The notes below the pieces were generated by a model that saw nothing but the letters and a program-made list of their open reading frames with translations, was not told where the DNA came from and made no database searches. Below, in pieces: positions 33,008 to 44,200 of a stretch of DNA of 64,000 nucleotides. Both the position numbers and the translations under genes were made by a program. Positions within the stretch are counted from its first letter, which is position 1. Every line of letters starts with the position of its first letter. The stretch is taken from positions 7,192,001 to 7,256,000 of the forward strand of contig JANTQA010000029.1 of assembly GCA_027625915.1 (NCBI GenBank), read 5' to 3'. The stretch is from Anaeramoeba flamelloides. Lineage: Eukaryota > Metamonada > Anaeramoebidae.

Positions 33008-34735
33008 ATGAACAACGAAGATTTTTCAACGATCAAAAAAGCACCAACCCCCCCAACAAGAAGAAAAGTGAAAGTTATTTCTGACTTTTATAAAGCCATT
33101 AACGAGGGGGATCTTGAAAGCACAAGCAGTCTTTTCACAAAAAATGATTGCATTGAATTAGATCAAATCCATGAGGGGTACGAGACGACTGCGTTGGGTG
33201 TGTGCTCGCGAAAGAACCTTACGTCGATCGGGAAATATTTGCTTGAGCAGGGCGCCAGTGTCGGTGCCATTACCGATCACAACGAGGAGACAAATGCCTT
33301 TCATGATGCTTCAAGATGGGGGAGTGTCTCGATGCTCAAGCTCTTGTACGAATACGAGCCCGATCTTTTAAGCAAAAGAGACAACAAGGGCAAGCACGCC
33401 GTGCACCATGCGTCCATTTCGGGCAAGCCGCTGAGCTTGATGTATCTAATTAGTCACTGTGGTGTCTCTTATGACCTTAAGGACAGCAGTGGGTTCACGC
33501 CGCTCTTGTATGCATCCAAATTCGGCAGCATTAGCACAATCAAGATGCTAATGAAGATTAAAAATGAGAACGAGACACTTGAAGAAACCGAACCTGAAAT
33601 CGAAAAAGACTTGAACGGATTTAACGCAATGCACCAGGCCTGCTCCACGTCACAGTTACAAACATTAAGATACCTCGCAAAAAGCGCGCCGCATTTAGCA
33701 GATGAGTTTGACAATTTCCAACGAAAGCCCGTCGACATCGCAATCAATTCACGCTCGCTGCAATGCGCAAACTATTTGTCCTGGATGAAAAAAATTGAAC
33801 ACATGAAGGCTTCCATGGGCAAATGGCTCTACCGTTTGTTTGCCCTGATACCCTCACTGCTCTTGCTGATCCTTTTGATCTGCTTCAAAACGTTTAATTG
33901 GTTTTTTGCGATCCTGATCTCTGGCGTGGCCATTCTTTATATCTCCCAGCAATCAGAGGTCCGTTGGAAATTCTTCCACAAGCCAATCAAATCGCCCTTT
34001 GCCTTTGGCTTTCATTTTGCCCTGCAGTTATTCATCACGTTGCAATTTTTATTCATTCTGTGGCCTTCTCTAGCCAGCAAGTTACCAAAAACCTGCTTTT
34101 TTTATTTCATAGTCCATGCGCTCGTTGCCTTTTCAATCAACTTCCTGATCAAATCAGATCCTGGAATAATCAAGCAAAATAATTTTCCCTTTGAAAATGT
34201 CTTGGAAAATTCAGATAATGTTACAGAGGATACCTTCTGCTCAACGTGCCAATGCATGAAGCCAAAAAGGTCATTACACGACCCCTTTAAGGGGAAGTGC
34301 GTTGAAAACTTTCAGGTCTATTGCCCAATGCTATACCAAACCTTTGGGAAAAAAAATATCAAATATTATTTTTTTTTCCTTTGTCTCGTCACAATCCAAA
34401 TATTCGTTTATTCCAAGCTTGCAATTAATTATTTTGATCTTATTATCGATCTTCCACAAAGCAAACATTTGTCTCTTCGCTTTATTTTTGATTTTATGAT
34501 CAATTCATATAAACTGGCCAAGGGATCAATGATTTTGTTTGGGTTTGTTTTAGTGCTAATGTTATGGGTTTTCCTTTCTTTGATACAATGCTGTTACGTA
34601 GCCCTGTCAAATAATACAATACATATATTATTAAATTGGAAACACTATTCATATATGGTCAATAATAATAGAAAAATAAACCCCTTTGATAAAGGTGTCG
34701 TAAAAAATTTAAAAGAATTTTTTTTAATCAAATAA
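33008..34735 (+). CDS. HIP14-like ankyrin-repeat protein with degenerate DHHC domain
   Basis: 575-aa intronless protein with the architecture of ZDHHC13/17 (Akr1/HIP14) S-acyltransferases of Golgi membranes. About five ankyrin repeats lie at residues 58-255 (AFHDASRWGSVSMLKLLYEY, GFTPLLYASKFGSISTIKML, GFNAMHQAC). Hydrophobic segments follow around 275-310, 335-360 and 365-382, then the DPG motif (SDPGIIK, about 383-386). Next come the cysteine-rich domain (FCSTCQCMKPKRSLHDPF, from about 410), two more membrane segments, and a C-terminal NPFDKGVVKN (PaCCT-like). The catalytic block is changed: DHHC is replaced by QVYC (about 435-438), the Cys pair after the His is DPFKGKC instead of CxxCxxC, and the usual NNC is YQT. 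So the nucleophile Cys remains but the His pair and several zinc ligands are lost. Probably a pseudo-acyltransferase or scaffold; activity is an inference only. The 5' two-thirds is strikingly GC-richer than the 3' end. Confidence 0.88.
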   Translation: MNNEDFSTIKKAPTPPTRRKVKVISDFYKAINEGDLESTSSLFTKNDCIELDQIHEGYETTALGVCSRKNLTSIGKYLLEQGASVGAITDHNEETNAFHDASRWGSVSMLKLLYEYEPDLLSKRDNKGKHAVHHASISGKPLSLMYLISHCGVSYDLKDSSGFTPLLYASKFGSISTIKMLMKIKNENETLEETEPEIEKDLNGFNAMHQACSTSQLQTLRYLAKSAPHLADEFDNFQRKPVDIAINSRSLQCANYLSWMKKIEHMKASMGKWLYRLFALIPSLLLLILLICFKTFNWFFAILISGVAILYISQQSEVRWKFFHKPIKSPFAFGFHFALQLFITLQFLFILWPSLASKLPKTCFFYFIVHALVAFSINFLIKSDPGIIKQNNFPFENVLENSDNVTEDTFCSTCQCMKPKRSLHDPFKGKCVENFQVYCPMLYQTFGKKNIKYYFFFLCLVTIQIFVYSKLAINYFDLIIDLPQSKHLSLRFIFDFMINSYKLAKGSMILFGFVLVLMLWVFLSLIQCCYVALSNNTIHILLNWKHYSYMVNNNRKINPFDKGVVKNLKEFFLIK

Positions 34736-35799
34736 ATACCATTGACAATTATATATCAATTATATGAAAAAAAAAATGATATTAATAAAATTTTACAGTA
34801 ATAATTATTCTTTTTTTTTTCGAAATTTATCCTCCTTTGTTTTTTTTTTTTTTTTTAACTTATTTTTTAAAAAAAAATAATCCAATAAATAGCAAATATT
34901 ATTAAAATAAAATAAATCATAAACATATGACTTTAAAACTCTTATTATTCTATCAATGTTTTAATATACCGTTACAATATATTTTTTTGAAAAATTTATT
35001 TTTATGATAATAAAAACCTAAATTATATTAAAATACAGTTTGGCACAACTCTTGATTCACTGTTTGAGTTGAATAAAAATCCGGAATTTTTTTCTACAAA
35101 TTGAAAAAAATAACAAATATATTTTCAACGTTTTATTATTTCTTTAGTTTCTAAAATCAAAATAATTTAAAGATTAGTCAAAGCGGGCAAATTTAGTTTG
35201 TTTTTTCTTGCGAATTCGAACAGCTTATTAGATTTTTTTCATCAAAATTACTGAAACTTTTGTATCCAAGTTAAATAGATATTTCTATTTTTTACTCTTA
35301 ATTCAATTTGAAATTAATTTATATGTAATGATGTTGTCAAAAATACGTACAAATTGTTTTAGTTTTAGATATTTTAGGTATTTTTTTTTATTATTACTTT
35401 GTTGATCAAAAAAGTCTAATTCAATTTTTAAATATTCACATTAGAGCCAATATTATTTTTTGTTTTAGATTACCGGAAATTAGAAAAACGAAAAAAAAAA
35501 CACTAAATTTGTAGCAAATGACAAGAAAAGACATCAATATCCAGTATTGAAAGTTTCCCTAGTAGAAAAAATAAGTACAAATATCATTATTAATTGTTAA
35601 TATTTCATAATTGTTTTGTAATTGATTAATAATTTTTTTAATTTAACATTCAAATTCTGGAAACTATAATTATATCATTTATTTATTTTTTATTTTGAAT
35701 AGAGGTAATTGATTTTCTCTTATATATTTTAGACTTTTTTTAATTTTAAAGAAATAAACCTAAAATTTATTTAATTTTTGTTTTATTTTTCAAATTAAA

Positions 35800-36010
35800 A
35801 AAAACTTGACGTTTGGTTATTTTGTGTTTTCTATTTATTTCGAAAATCTATTAATTTTCGTTAGGTTTTTTTACTTTTTGAAATAAACCAAAAATATATT
35901 TAAAATTTTTGTTTTATTTCTAAAGTAAAAAAACCTAGAACACTTCACGAATAAAATAGAAAACCTCAAAACCTAGAAAAATTTACAAATAAAACAGTAA
36001 ACCTCAAGAA
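35800..36010. repeat. Dispersed AAAACCT-rich palindromic repeat, copy 1
   Basis: Blocks such as TTTCGTTAGGTTTTTTTAC, AATAAAATAGAAAACCTCAA and CCTCAAGAAAAG recur at 43105-43235 and 48770-49060. The two halves are roughly inverse of each other (AGGTTTTT arms facing AAAACCT arms). Confidence 0.65.
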
Positions 36011-36459
36011 AAGTGCTGTTATTTTTTTTTTAATTGTCGAAATAAAAACAATATATCTTAAAATTTATTTTAATTTTTTAAATTAAAAAAAATAGCCATA
36101 AGTATTAAAATAATTTTAAAAAATTGAGTAAAATCATTGATTTTACTCAATTCTTTCAAATTATGGAAAAACTAGCCACTTTAAGGAACTTGACTACACA
36201 ACCGTTTATTTATACTTATTGTTACTTTACAAAACGATTAAAATTTTCTCACAGCTTTCCAAAAAGAGTTTGTAGAAATCATATTACAAATTTTCAAATT
36301 TTCATTTTTTAAAAGCAGATTTAATTATTAATTTATTTTTGATAATGGAACTTTTATCATTTATTTTAATTATTGGGACTGTTTTTTTTATTTATTAAAG
36401 CTGAATGAAAATTTAAATTTTTTTTTATTTTGCAATTAACAGTATTGTTATTATAAACA

Positions 36460-37040
36460 CGATTTCATAAATTGTGATTCACCTGAAATAATAAATTGAA
36501 AAAAAAATATCTTTATGTATTCAATTACAACAAATAATTAAATCTGATTTGTAATTCACTTTTAAATTATTCCTAATATATAAAAACCTGACTCTTTTAA
36601 AGATTAAAAAAAAAAAATCAAAAACTGAAAAAAAGTGAGTCAAAATTTTTGAAATGAGAATAACCTATTATTTATTAAAGAACATTCACTGAAAATATAC
36701 AACAAAAAGATTGTTTAATTATAATTAAATTCATTTTAGAAGACATTTTCTAGTCTCAGTTATATTAATTGTGATTATTTGTTTATTCTAAGATCTAATT
36801 TTTTACACTTATGATTTTTGGCAAAAAAAAAAATTTTTCAAAAAAAAAGAAATTTTAAAAAAAAATAAAAACAAAAACAAACGAAAAACAAAAATTTGAA
36901 AAAGGAAAATAAAATTTTGCAAAATTAGAAAAAATGATTCTGATCCAAAAATTTGAAAATATTTTTTTGATAAGAATACTGAAATAAACCTCCAAAAAAC
37001 TTCCAATACCTTATAAAGTGAGCAAATCTTTTCGAAAAAT
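36460..37040 (+). repeat. Dispersed 0.6-kb repeat, copy
   Basis: Same repeat as 21470-22070 (direct) and 14690-15280 (inverse). Starts near GTGATTCACCTGAAATAATA and ends near AAAGTGAG. Non-coding. Confidence 0.7.
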
Positions 37041-37329
37041 AGTTTATCAAAATTTTGTTAAATATTGTCAACCTTTCCACCTAGGCTTATATTATTTATT
37101 CGAACGAAAATTAATTCAATTAATAATGATCAAAATAATATCCAATTAATGAAAAAAAAGAATAAACATTATTCTTGTTCTAATTCAAAAAAAACTACCC
37201 CAAAAATCATTTTTTTTTTAAATATACTGTAGATTTATTTACAGTTATGAAATATTATTCATTTACAAAACAAAAAAGGGACAAAAATATTAGATATATG
37301 GTATTTAAAAAATCATTAGTCTGACAAAA

Positions 37330-38460
37330 AGCAACTAAATCATTATTAAGAGATTTTGATTATAAAAGGCATTATCAAGATATTCGCAATAAATTCGCAC
37401 AGGTCTCAAAACAATCTCGATTAGTCTCACTTCATCACAAAAAATTATAAAATCACAATATTCCACAAAATCATGATTAAATACAAAAATCACGAAAAAA
37501 TGAAAAATCATTTTTTTGAAATCACCTTAAAAATTTCTATTGACTTTTACGAAAATTTGAGACTTTTAAAACACTTTTCCACTTGAAAAATTATAGAAAA
37601 TGTTGGAAAAAGGTATTAAATTTTCTCAAATTGAAGAAAGTCATCTTCGACATTAAATCTTGTTAAACAGAACGAAACTTTTTGTAGTGGGTTGAAAAAT
37701 ACAATATTTTTTCATTTTTACAATTGTAAACCACATGTATTTTTTTTTAACAAACAATCAATCATCCATTTCAACAATATACTTGAAAACAAAATTATTT
37801 TTTTTTCTTTTAAATGTAATTATAACCTTCACAAGTTAAATAACCAAAAAGAAGTAAGAGTAATTTATATTTTTAATGTTTATAAAACAAAAAAAAACTA
37901 AGTTCTAGTGGTGCTTTCTATACAATATAAAGATTTTTAAAGCTAAAATAACAAGAATAAAAAAAATATAGCAACAATCTTAATAACTTGTGATAATCAG
38001 GCTATGTTATTGTAAAAGCTTTTAGAAGGTTATCTCAATACTTTCAACATTCATACAAAAAAGAAATTGTTGGAACCCAAGATAACATTCTTAAAAGAAC
38101 ATTTGAAGGGTAGGTTATTTTAGAAACTTTTTTCATTCAACACAATTTATAACACATTTTATGACCGGGAAACTATTTATGTGACTTTTTTAAGTAAATC
38201 TTGTTGATCTAAACCGATCGAATTACAATACCAAATAAATTATAATAAAATACAATTAAAATCTTGATCTCGTCCTTGATTGGATCAAGTATATTTTTGT
38301 TGGTTTTTTAAAAGAATAATTTGATTTACAAGGATCCGTTTTTTGATCAAAGAAAATTTTTCTTTTCTATAAACATTGCTGAATTCGTCCTAAATAAAAC
38401 CAACTATTATATCAATTTAATTTTTATCACAATATTTTACCTTTATCATGATTTTTAGCG
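37330..38460 (+). repeat. 1.1-kb dispersed repeat, copy 2
   Basis: Collinear with 30350-31430 in the same orientation. Ends not defined; it stops just before the hairpin MITE at 38500. Confidence 0.7.
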
Positions 38461-38499
38461 AATTAATATTATTTTATAGACTATTGTCATATGTGATAC

Positions 38500-38693
38500 A
38501 TAAGATCCACTTTTAAGACACAAAATTTGTAATAAATTTAAGGTACAATGTAAAATCTCAAAACAGTTATAAAATTCAAATTTGAGAAAAATAATTTGAG
38601 TAAAACAAAATTCCAAAAAATGTGCTTTAATTTGAGATTTTTCAGTGCCATAAATTTTGTTGAAATTTTGTGCCTTAAAAGTGAAACTGACTG
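38500..38693. mobile_element. Hairpin MITE (CAGTCAGTTCC family), copy 2
   Basis: The right arm is well preserved (GTGCCTTAAAAGTGAAACTG then ACTG, followed by TA). The left arm is more decayed (CATAAGATCCACTTTTAAGA). Older than the neighbouring copies. Confidence 0.8.
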
Positions 38694-39456
38694 TAGCTTC
38701 CGGTATTATTGATTACCTTAATTTTCGACTATATCATGATTTGACAAAAATAATCTCAATTATTATAACTGTATTCTGAATTACCATAGGTCTCACAAAA
38801 TCCCATATTACTTGTTTGAGTTGGAAAATTCCTTTTTTACCTTTTTACTTGTTGTTATTTTTTTCTCATTTTTCAATTTCTTACTACTACTTAATTGTTC
38901 AATAGAGTATTGATAAAAATTCTAGATATAAAAATAAGTCTTGGCATCCGAATTAATTGATAATTTTTGTATAATTACGGATATTAAAAAACTTTAAAAA
39001 TAAATCCTTTTTAACTAAACACCTTTTTTATGAACTTAGCAATTAATCTACAGAGAGTTCATTGAAGTGAGATATCTATATAATACTTTTTTCAATATTT
39101 CAAAATATTTAAATTGAACCAAAATTGTTATTATTTTCTTGAGACTTTATTATTATTTATATGATCTAACTATACTTAATTGTTTTTTCTTTGAAAGTGA
39201 TCATTATTGTAATGATTTTCTTCAATAAATATTTTATTCGACTTGATTAAAAAACTCATTTATCAGTGATAAAGAAATGTAATATCATTTGAAAATGAAT
39301 TAATCTTTAATAATCACTTTTCTTTAGTAAAAAAACTTGATGCTTCCTTATTTGAAATTTTAGATTTGAAAAAAATAAAAAAAAACATTTATTTTGATTT
39401 AATAGAATCCCCCTTTTATTATTTTCTGAGAGTTTATATGTTCATAAAATTCTATA

Positions 39457-39653
39457 CAGTCAGTTTCACTTTTAAGGCACAAACTTTCAACGAAATTTAA
39501 GGCACAAAAAAAATCTCAAATTAAGGCACAAAATTCAGATCTTAGTAAAATAAATTGTAAAAAAAAATAATTACAAAATTTGTAATTTATTTTGAGAGTT
39601 TTTTGTGCCTTAAATTTCGTTGATAGTTTGTGCCTTAAAAGTGGAACTGACTG
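39457..39653. mobile_element. Hairpin MITE (CAGTCAGTTCC family), copy 3
   Basis: CAGTCAGTTTCACTTTTAAG at the left, inverse GTGGAACTGACTG at the right, TA on both sides, long arms with GGCACAAACTTTCAACGAAA. About 197 bp. Confidence 0.92.
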
Positions 39654-40377
39654 TATTTATTTTTATTTTAGAAAATACAAGAAAAATTAACGGAATATTT
39701 TATCTTTAAAGATCTTATTAATTTGTATATTTTATTTAATTTTTTAATAATTTATTAAATATCTTTAATGTTAATAGATTGCCTGAGAATTTTTATTTAA
39801 AATATTTGAAGTATAAACAACAAATTTTTATTATTAAAATAATATATTAGTAATATTTTTATTTTATTTTTTTAATTCTAAAGTATTAATATAAATTAGT
39901 TTTATTTGTTTTAAAATCTGAAAAAAGAGGGGTAATAAAAATAAAGTCTATTTATACTTTTAATTTTTGGGATATTACTTACTTTCTGAAACAATGAATA
40001 TTTGGTTATTTATTCTTGTTAACATGTAATCACAAGTAATAGTAATTCTTTAGATTTCAAGTTGAATTTTACATATTTTAAAAGAATAGAATAATAACAT
40101 TTTTAAATTAATAGTTTGGTTCTTTTTCTCAGATTATTTTGTTGAACAAATATAAAAAAAGTGTTTAAAAATTTGTATTTAAAAAAATTATATTTTTTTC
40201 AAATCAACAATAATTATTGTATTTTTTTTTGAAATTAAGTATATTTTTTATATCAATTTATTTCCAACACTTTGTGGTTTCATTTTTAAATAAAAATATT
40301 TTTGGAAAACTTCCTTCACAGATAATAAGTCAGTTTTTTCTTCTTCAACAAAAATAATATATTTGAAAGAATATATA

Positions 40378-40575
40378 CAGTCAGTTCCACTTTTAAGGTA
40401 CAAACTTTCAATAAAATTTAAGGTACAAAAAAATCTCAAATTAAGGCACATTATTTGTAATTATTGTTTTTTACAATTTATTTTACTAGAATCCAAATTT
40501 TGTGCCTTAATTTGATATTTTTTAATGTGCCTTAAATTTCATTGAAAGTTTGTGCCTTAAAAGTGTAACTGACTG
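40378..40575. mobile_element. Hairpin MITE (CAGTCAGTTCC family), copy 4
   Basis: CAGTCAGTTCCACTTTTAAG left and inverse right (GTGTAACTGACTG), TA flanks, about 198 bp. Only 0.7 kb from copy 3, in a cluster of three. Confidence 0.92.
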
Positions 40576-41254
40576 TAAATATTTTGGATTTTAAACTTTG
40601 TAAAAATCAGAAATATGGATCAAATGTTTGAAAACAAGAATTTTTTTCTCAAAATATCATTAAAAGCAAGTTTTGTAATCAGATTTTTTAAATTATTTTG
40701 CAATTTCAAGATTTGGAGAATAATTTTTTTGGATTTGCTCTTTAATTCTTGAGAATTTATTTTGTTAAGATACCCCCCTTAAAAAATGAATTGTCCATTC
40801 TATTTGGTAATTTTTCAAGTCTTTGTGACACTTTAACTAATTTCCTGGTTATTTCTGAATTGGTGTGTGTACATTTTCCTGATTACTTTAATTTGAAAAT
40901 ACTTGTTAAATAAATTGAAAAAACTATATTTTGCAGAGATTTTTTCATTTTTTCTAATTAATGTCTAAAAATATTAACACACAGCAAAAAAAAGTTTGAA
41001 ACTTTTCCCAAACCAAAATTTGTAATATTTGAAAAATAAATTCCCTCTCAACACAATTGATTCTTTTTCTTTATTTTTTTTTTTTTTTGATTCCATTTTG
41101 TTTGTTTATGATTAGAGACATTTTTTTCTTTGAATTTTTCAAACCATTTTTTGGATTAAAAACATTCTACAAATGAGGAAGAAATCTGTGTACAAATTAA
41201 ATTAATTTTTAAATAAAAACAGAAGAAAAAAATCCCTAATTAAAAAAAACAAAA

Positions 41255-44200
41255 ATGGAACAAAAAATTAAGAAATACACTATTTCCTTCAAACCACAAC
41301 ACTTAGGAACAAAAGTTAAAAATACGATTACCCAATGGTAAACTTAAACAATATCGAATCAGTCTTAACAAGACAACTGCAAACCAATTCTTAGAGCATG
41401 TTTTCCGATCCAGCGAGGAGGATCATCAAGACTATGGAATCTTTTGTTGCTTCAGATCAACAAGAAGAGATATCTTTGATGATTTTGAAGGTGAGTTTTT
41501 ACAAGAAGATATTGCTTTAAAGCACTATTCCGATCAGCGTTTACAAATAAGGAAACGTTCCAAGGAAGAAATCCACATCGAAGTCTCCGATGAAATTAAC
41601 ACCACCCAAGTGACGACTCTCAACTTCAAACGATCCAGTGTAATTAGCGAAGTTCTTTCAGATCTCTTTTTGTCAAAAACAAAAAAAAATTACAAAATTG
41701 GACAGTCCGAAAACAATAACTCTAGTGTCAGAAATTTTGGACTTGTGCTTGAGAACAAGAATTTACAGCAAAGTGAAAAGCCGATTTTTATTCCTTTGAA
41801 ATCTTTTATTGCAGAATCAACACCTGAACAAATATTAAAAAGGATTTTAAGAAAGACAGACGTTTTTGGAATTTGGCTAGAGGCCTCAGACTACCCTCTT
41901 GAAAATTACCTTTCTGCTTTAGAAGTAAATTTTTTTTTTTTCATTTCCTTGCTTACTTTTATCCATTTTTCTTTTTTCATCCATTTTTTCCTTTTTTCCT
42001 TTTTTCCTAAAATTGGTTCAACATTTTTCAAAAGATTCTTAATTTTTCTTTAAATTTCATGAACTGAAATAATTAGGACTTAAACCCAACTAACTTTGTA
42101 GATTCAAAACTTAAAAATACAGATTTTTGAAAATTTAATTACTGGTATTTGTGATTTAAGGACTACGTTCCCACTCTTAAGAGAGCTGAGTTATTGTGAT
42201 AATTTACTTTTACTTCTTCAAAAAGAATTCTCATTCTGGAGAAATTGGACAAATAATACTAATTTCGAAGTTAAAAATACAAACAATAAAAAAAAAAATT
42301 TATTAAATTCGATTTTATAGATAAAATATTTTGAAAATGAAACTTTTTCAGGATTATTAAGCACAAGATCAATTTTGAAAACATTTCAAACTTGTAAAAG
42401 TAATTGTACAAAATATTTAGAATAGCTTTCAAAAATTCTTTTGTGTTTATGAATTTGAAATAGAAATTTTAAAATTGTAAAATAAAATTTTGATATGATC
42501 AATAATTGTAAAAATTGTTAGAATTGTGAAAATTTACCTTTGTTTTTTTGTAAAAGAAATTATTAAGTGGGTAAATTTAACTGAGATTATAGAACTCTTT
42601 CAAGAGCGTTTTTAAACACAATTCCTCCATTTTGGACTCAAGACATAGTATTTTAATGTGATAAAATTTCGTCTGATTATCTTTTTTTTTCAATTTTGAA
42701 AATCTGACTTTCATTTAGGGTTATTATTTCACCCAATATATAGCATAAAAAAGCACCAAACAAAAAATAAATTTGGTCAACAAATTACAACCTATTTCTT
42801 TGAAAACTTTTACTGAGTTCAGAAAAATTGGAAAAAGGAGAAGTGAAAATTAATTCCCATTTAAAATTCAAATACCAGCAAAATCAACAAAATTCATTTT
42901 ATTTATTTTTTTGGAAAGTTATAAAGAAATAAATACCATTATTACTGAAGTGATGAGATGAATTATTGATATGTCTTGTTCAAATAAAAATTATTAAATT
43001 TAAACAGATTAGTGAATAATTATTGATTTTCTACCTTTAAAAGAAAAAATAATTTTTATTTTTATCTTTTTTTTTTATTATTGAATAGGGATGGTTCAAC
43101 AAAATTACCTCCTGTTTGAAGTTTGGTTTTCTTGATTTTTCTGTTCATTTGGAAAACCGATAGATTTTCGTTAGGTTTTTTTGAGTTTTCTATTTATTTG
43201 TGAAGTGTTATAGGTTTTTTTGAGGTTTTTATCCTAGATATCTTATAGTTAAGATTATAACCAAGAAAATAGACTTTCTTTCAAAAAAAAACAAAGAAAA
43301 AATTTTCTATTTCAAAGAACAAAGACAAGAAAAAGAGAAAGAAAAGCAAGAAATAAAAAAAATTAAAAAAATAATAAAAAAAAGTAAAAACTTAATTGAA
43401 ACGTTTTTTTTGCACCCCGAGTCTTGAATGTGTTGGTGGTTGTTTCCTTTTATTTTGGAAATTTCTATATCACTATAATAATTTATTTTAATAAAAAGGT
43501 CTAAATATTTGAATAACTATAGATCAAATGAAATAGGTTACTTTATTAAGTTTTAAATTAGACCTTTATCGTTAAGGGACTAGTTTCTATTAATTTTTTT
43601 GTTGACCAATAACTAAATAAGGAATCCTTATCTTGAAACATTTTTAAAATTGATCAAAAAACAGGTTTTTTCAATGTTAGAACTTTTAGTTCTTGTTTTT
43701 TTAAAAAAATTTTACAATTAGTCAAAAAAAGTGATTTTTACAATTTTTTTTAAAAAAATATCTTGAACGTATGAGAATTTTTTGATTAATTTTGGATTTA
43801 ATTATTGTTTCAAAATTAATATTTATTCTCATTTGGAAAAACTAAAAAATAATTTAAAACTAGTGAACATTATCTCTTTCACTTCTGTTCATCCAACTTG
43901 ACTCTATAAAGAACTCAATTTTTTTTTTTTCAATAATTACTTTTACAAAAAATAGTTCTTATTCTTTTCTTTTCTTTTTTTGACTCTGACAAAAACTTTT
44001 AGAATGGTTATTTGGAACAACTTTTTAAAACTTCAAATTTGACAAAAACAAAAGAGTGTAAACTCAAAAAGTGGTTTCAAGAAAAAAAAGAATGGTACAA
44101 GAAAAGAATTAAAATCTATTATTTTGAGTAAAGCATATATTGCATTTTTTTTTTGAATCAAACTATGTTTTCATGCAAATCCAAAAAAAGCTTTTCAGGT

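Larger units (their letters stand above)
34736..41254. other. Long intergenic region, densest in repeats
   Basis: Between the HIP14-like gene and the RasGEF. Contains the AAAACCT family (35800-36010), a short hairpin (36116-36160), a 0.6-kb repeat (36460-37040), the 1.1-kb repeat copy 2 (37330-38460), and three hairpin MITEs (38500, 39457, 40378). No gene recognised. Confidence 0.6.

Noticed and set aside
33171-34499. Extra frames within the HIP14-like gene
   Set aside because: Shadows of the main frame; Arg/Ser-rich text typical of a shifted GC-rich frame.
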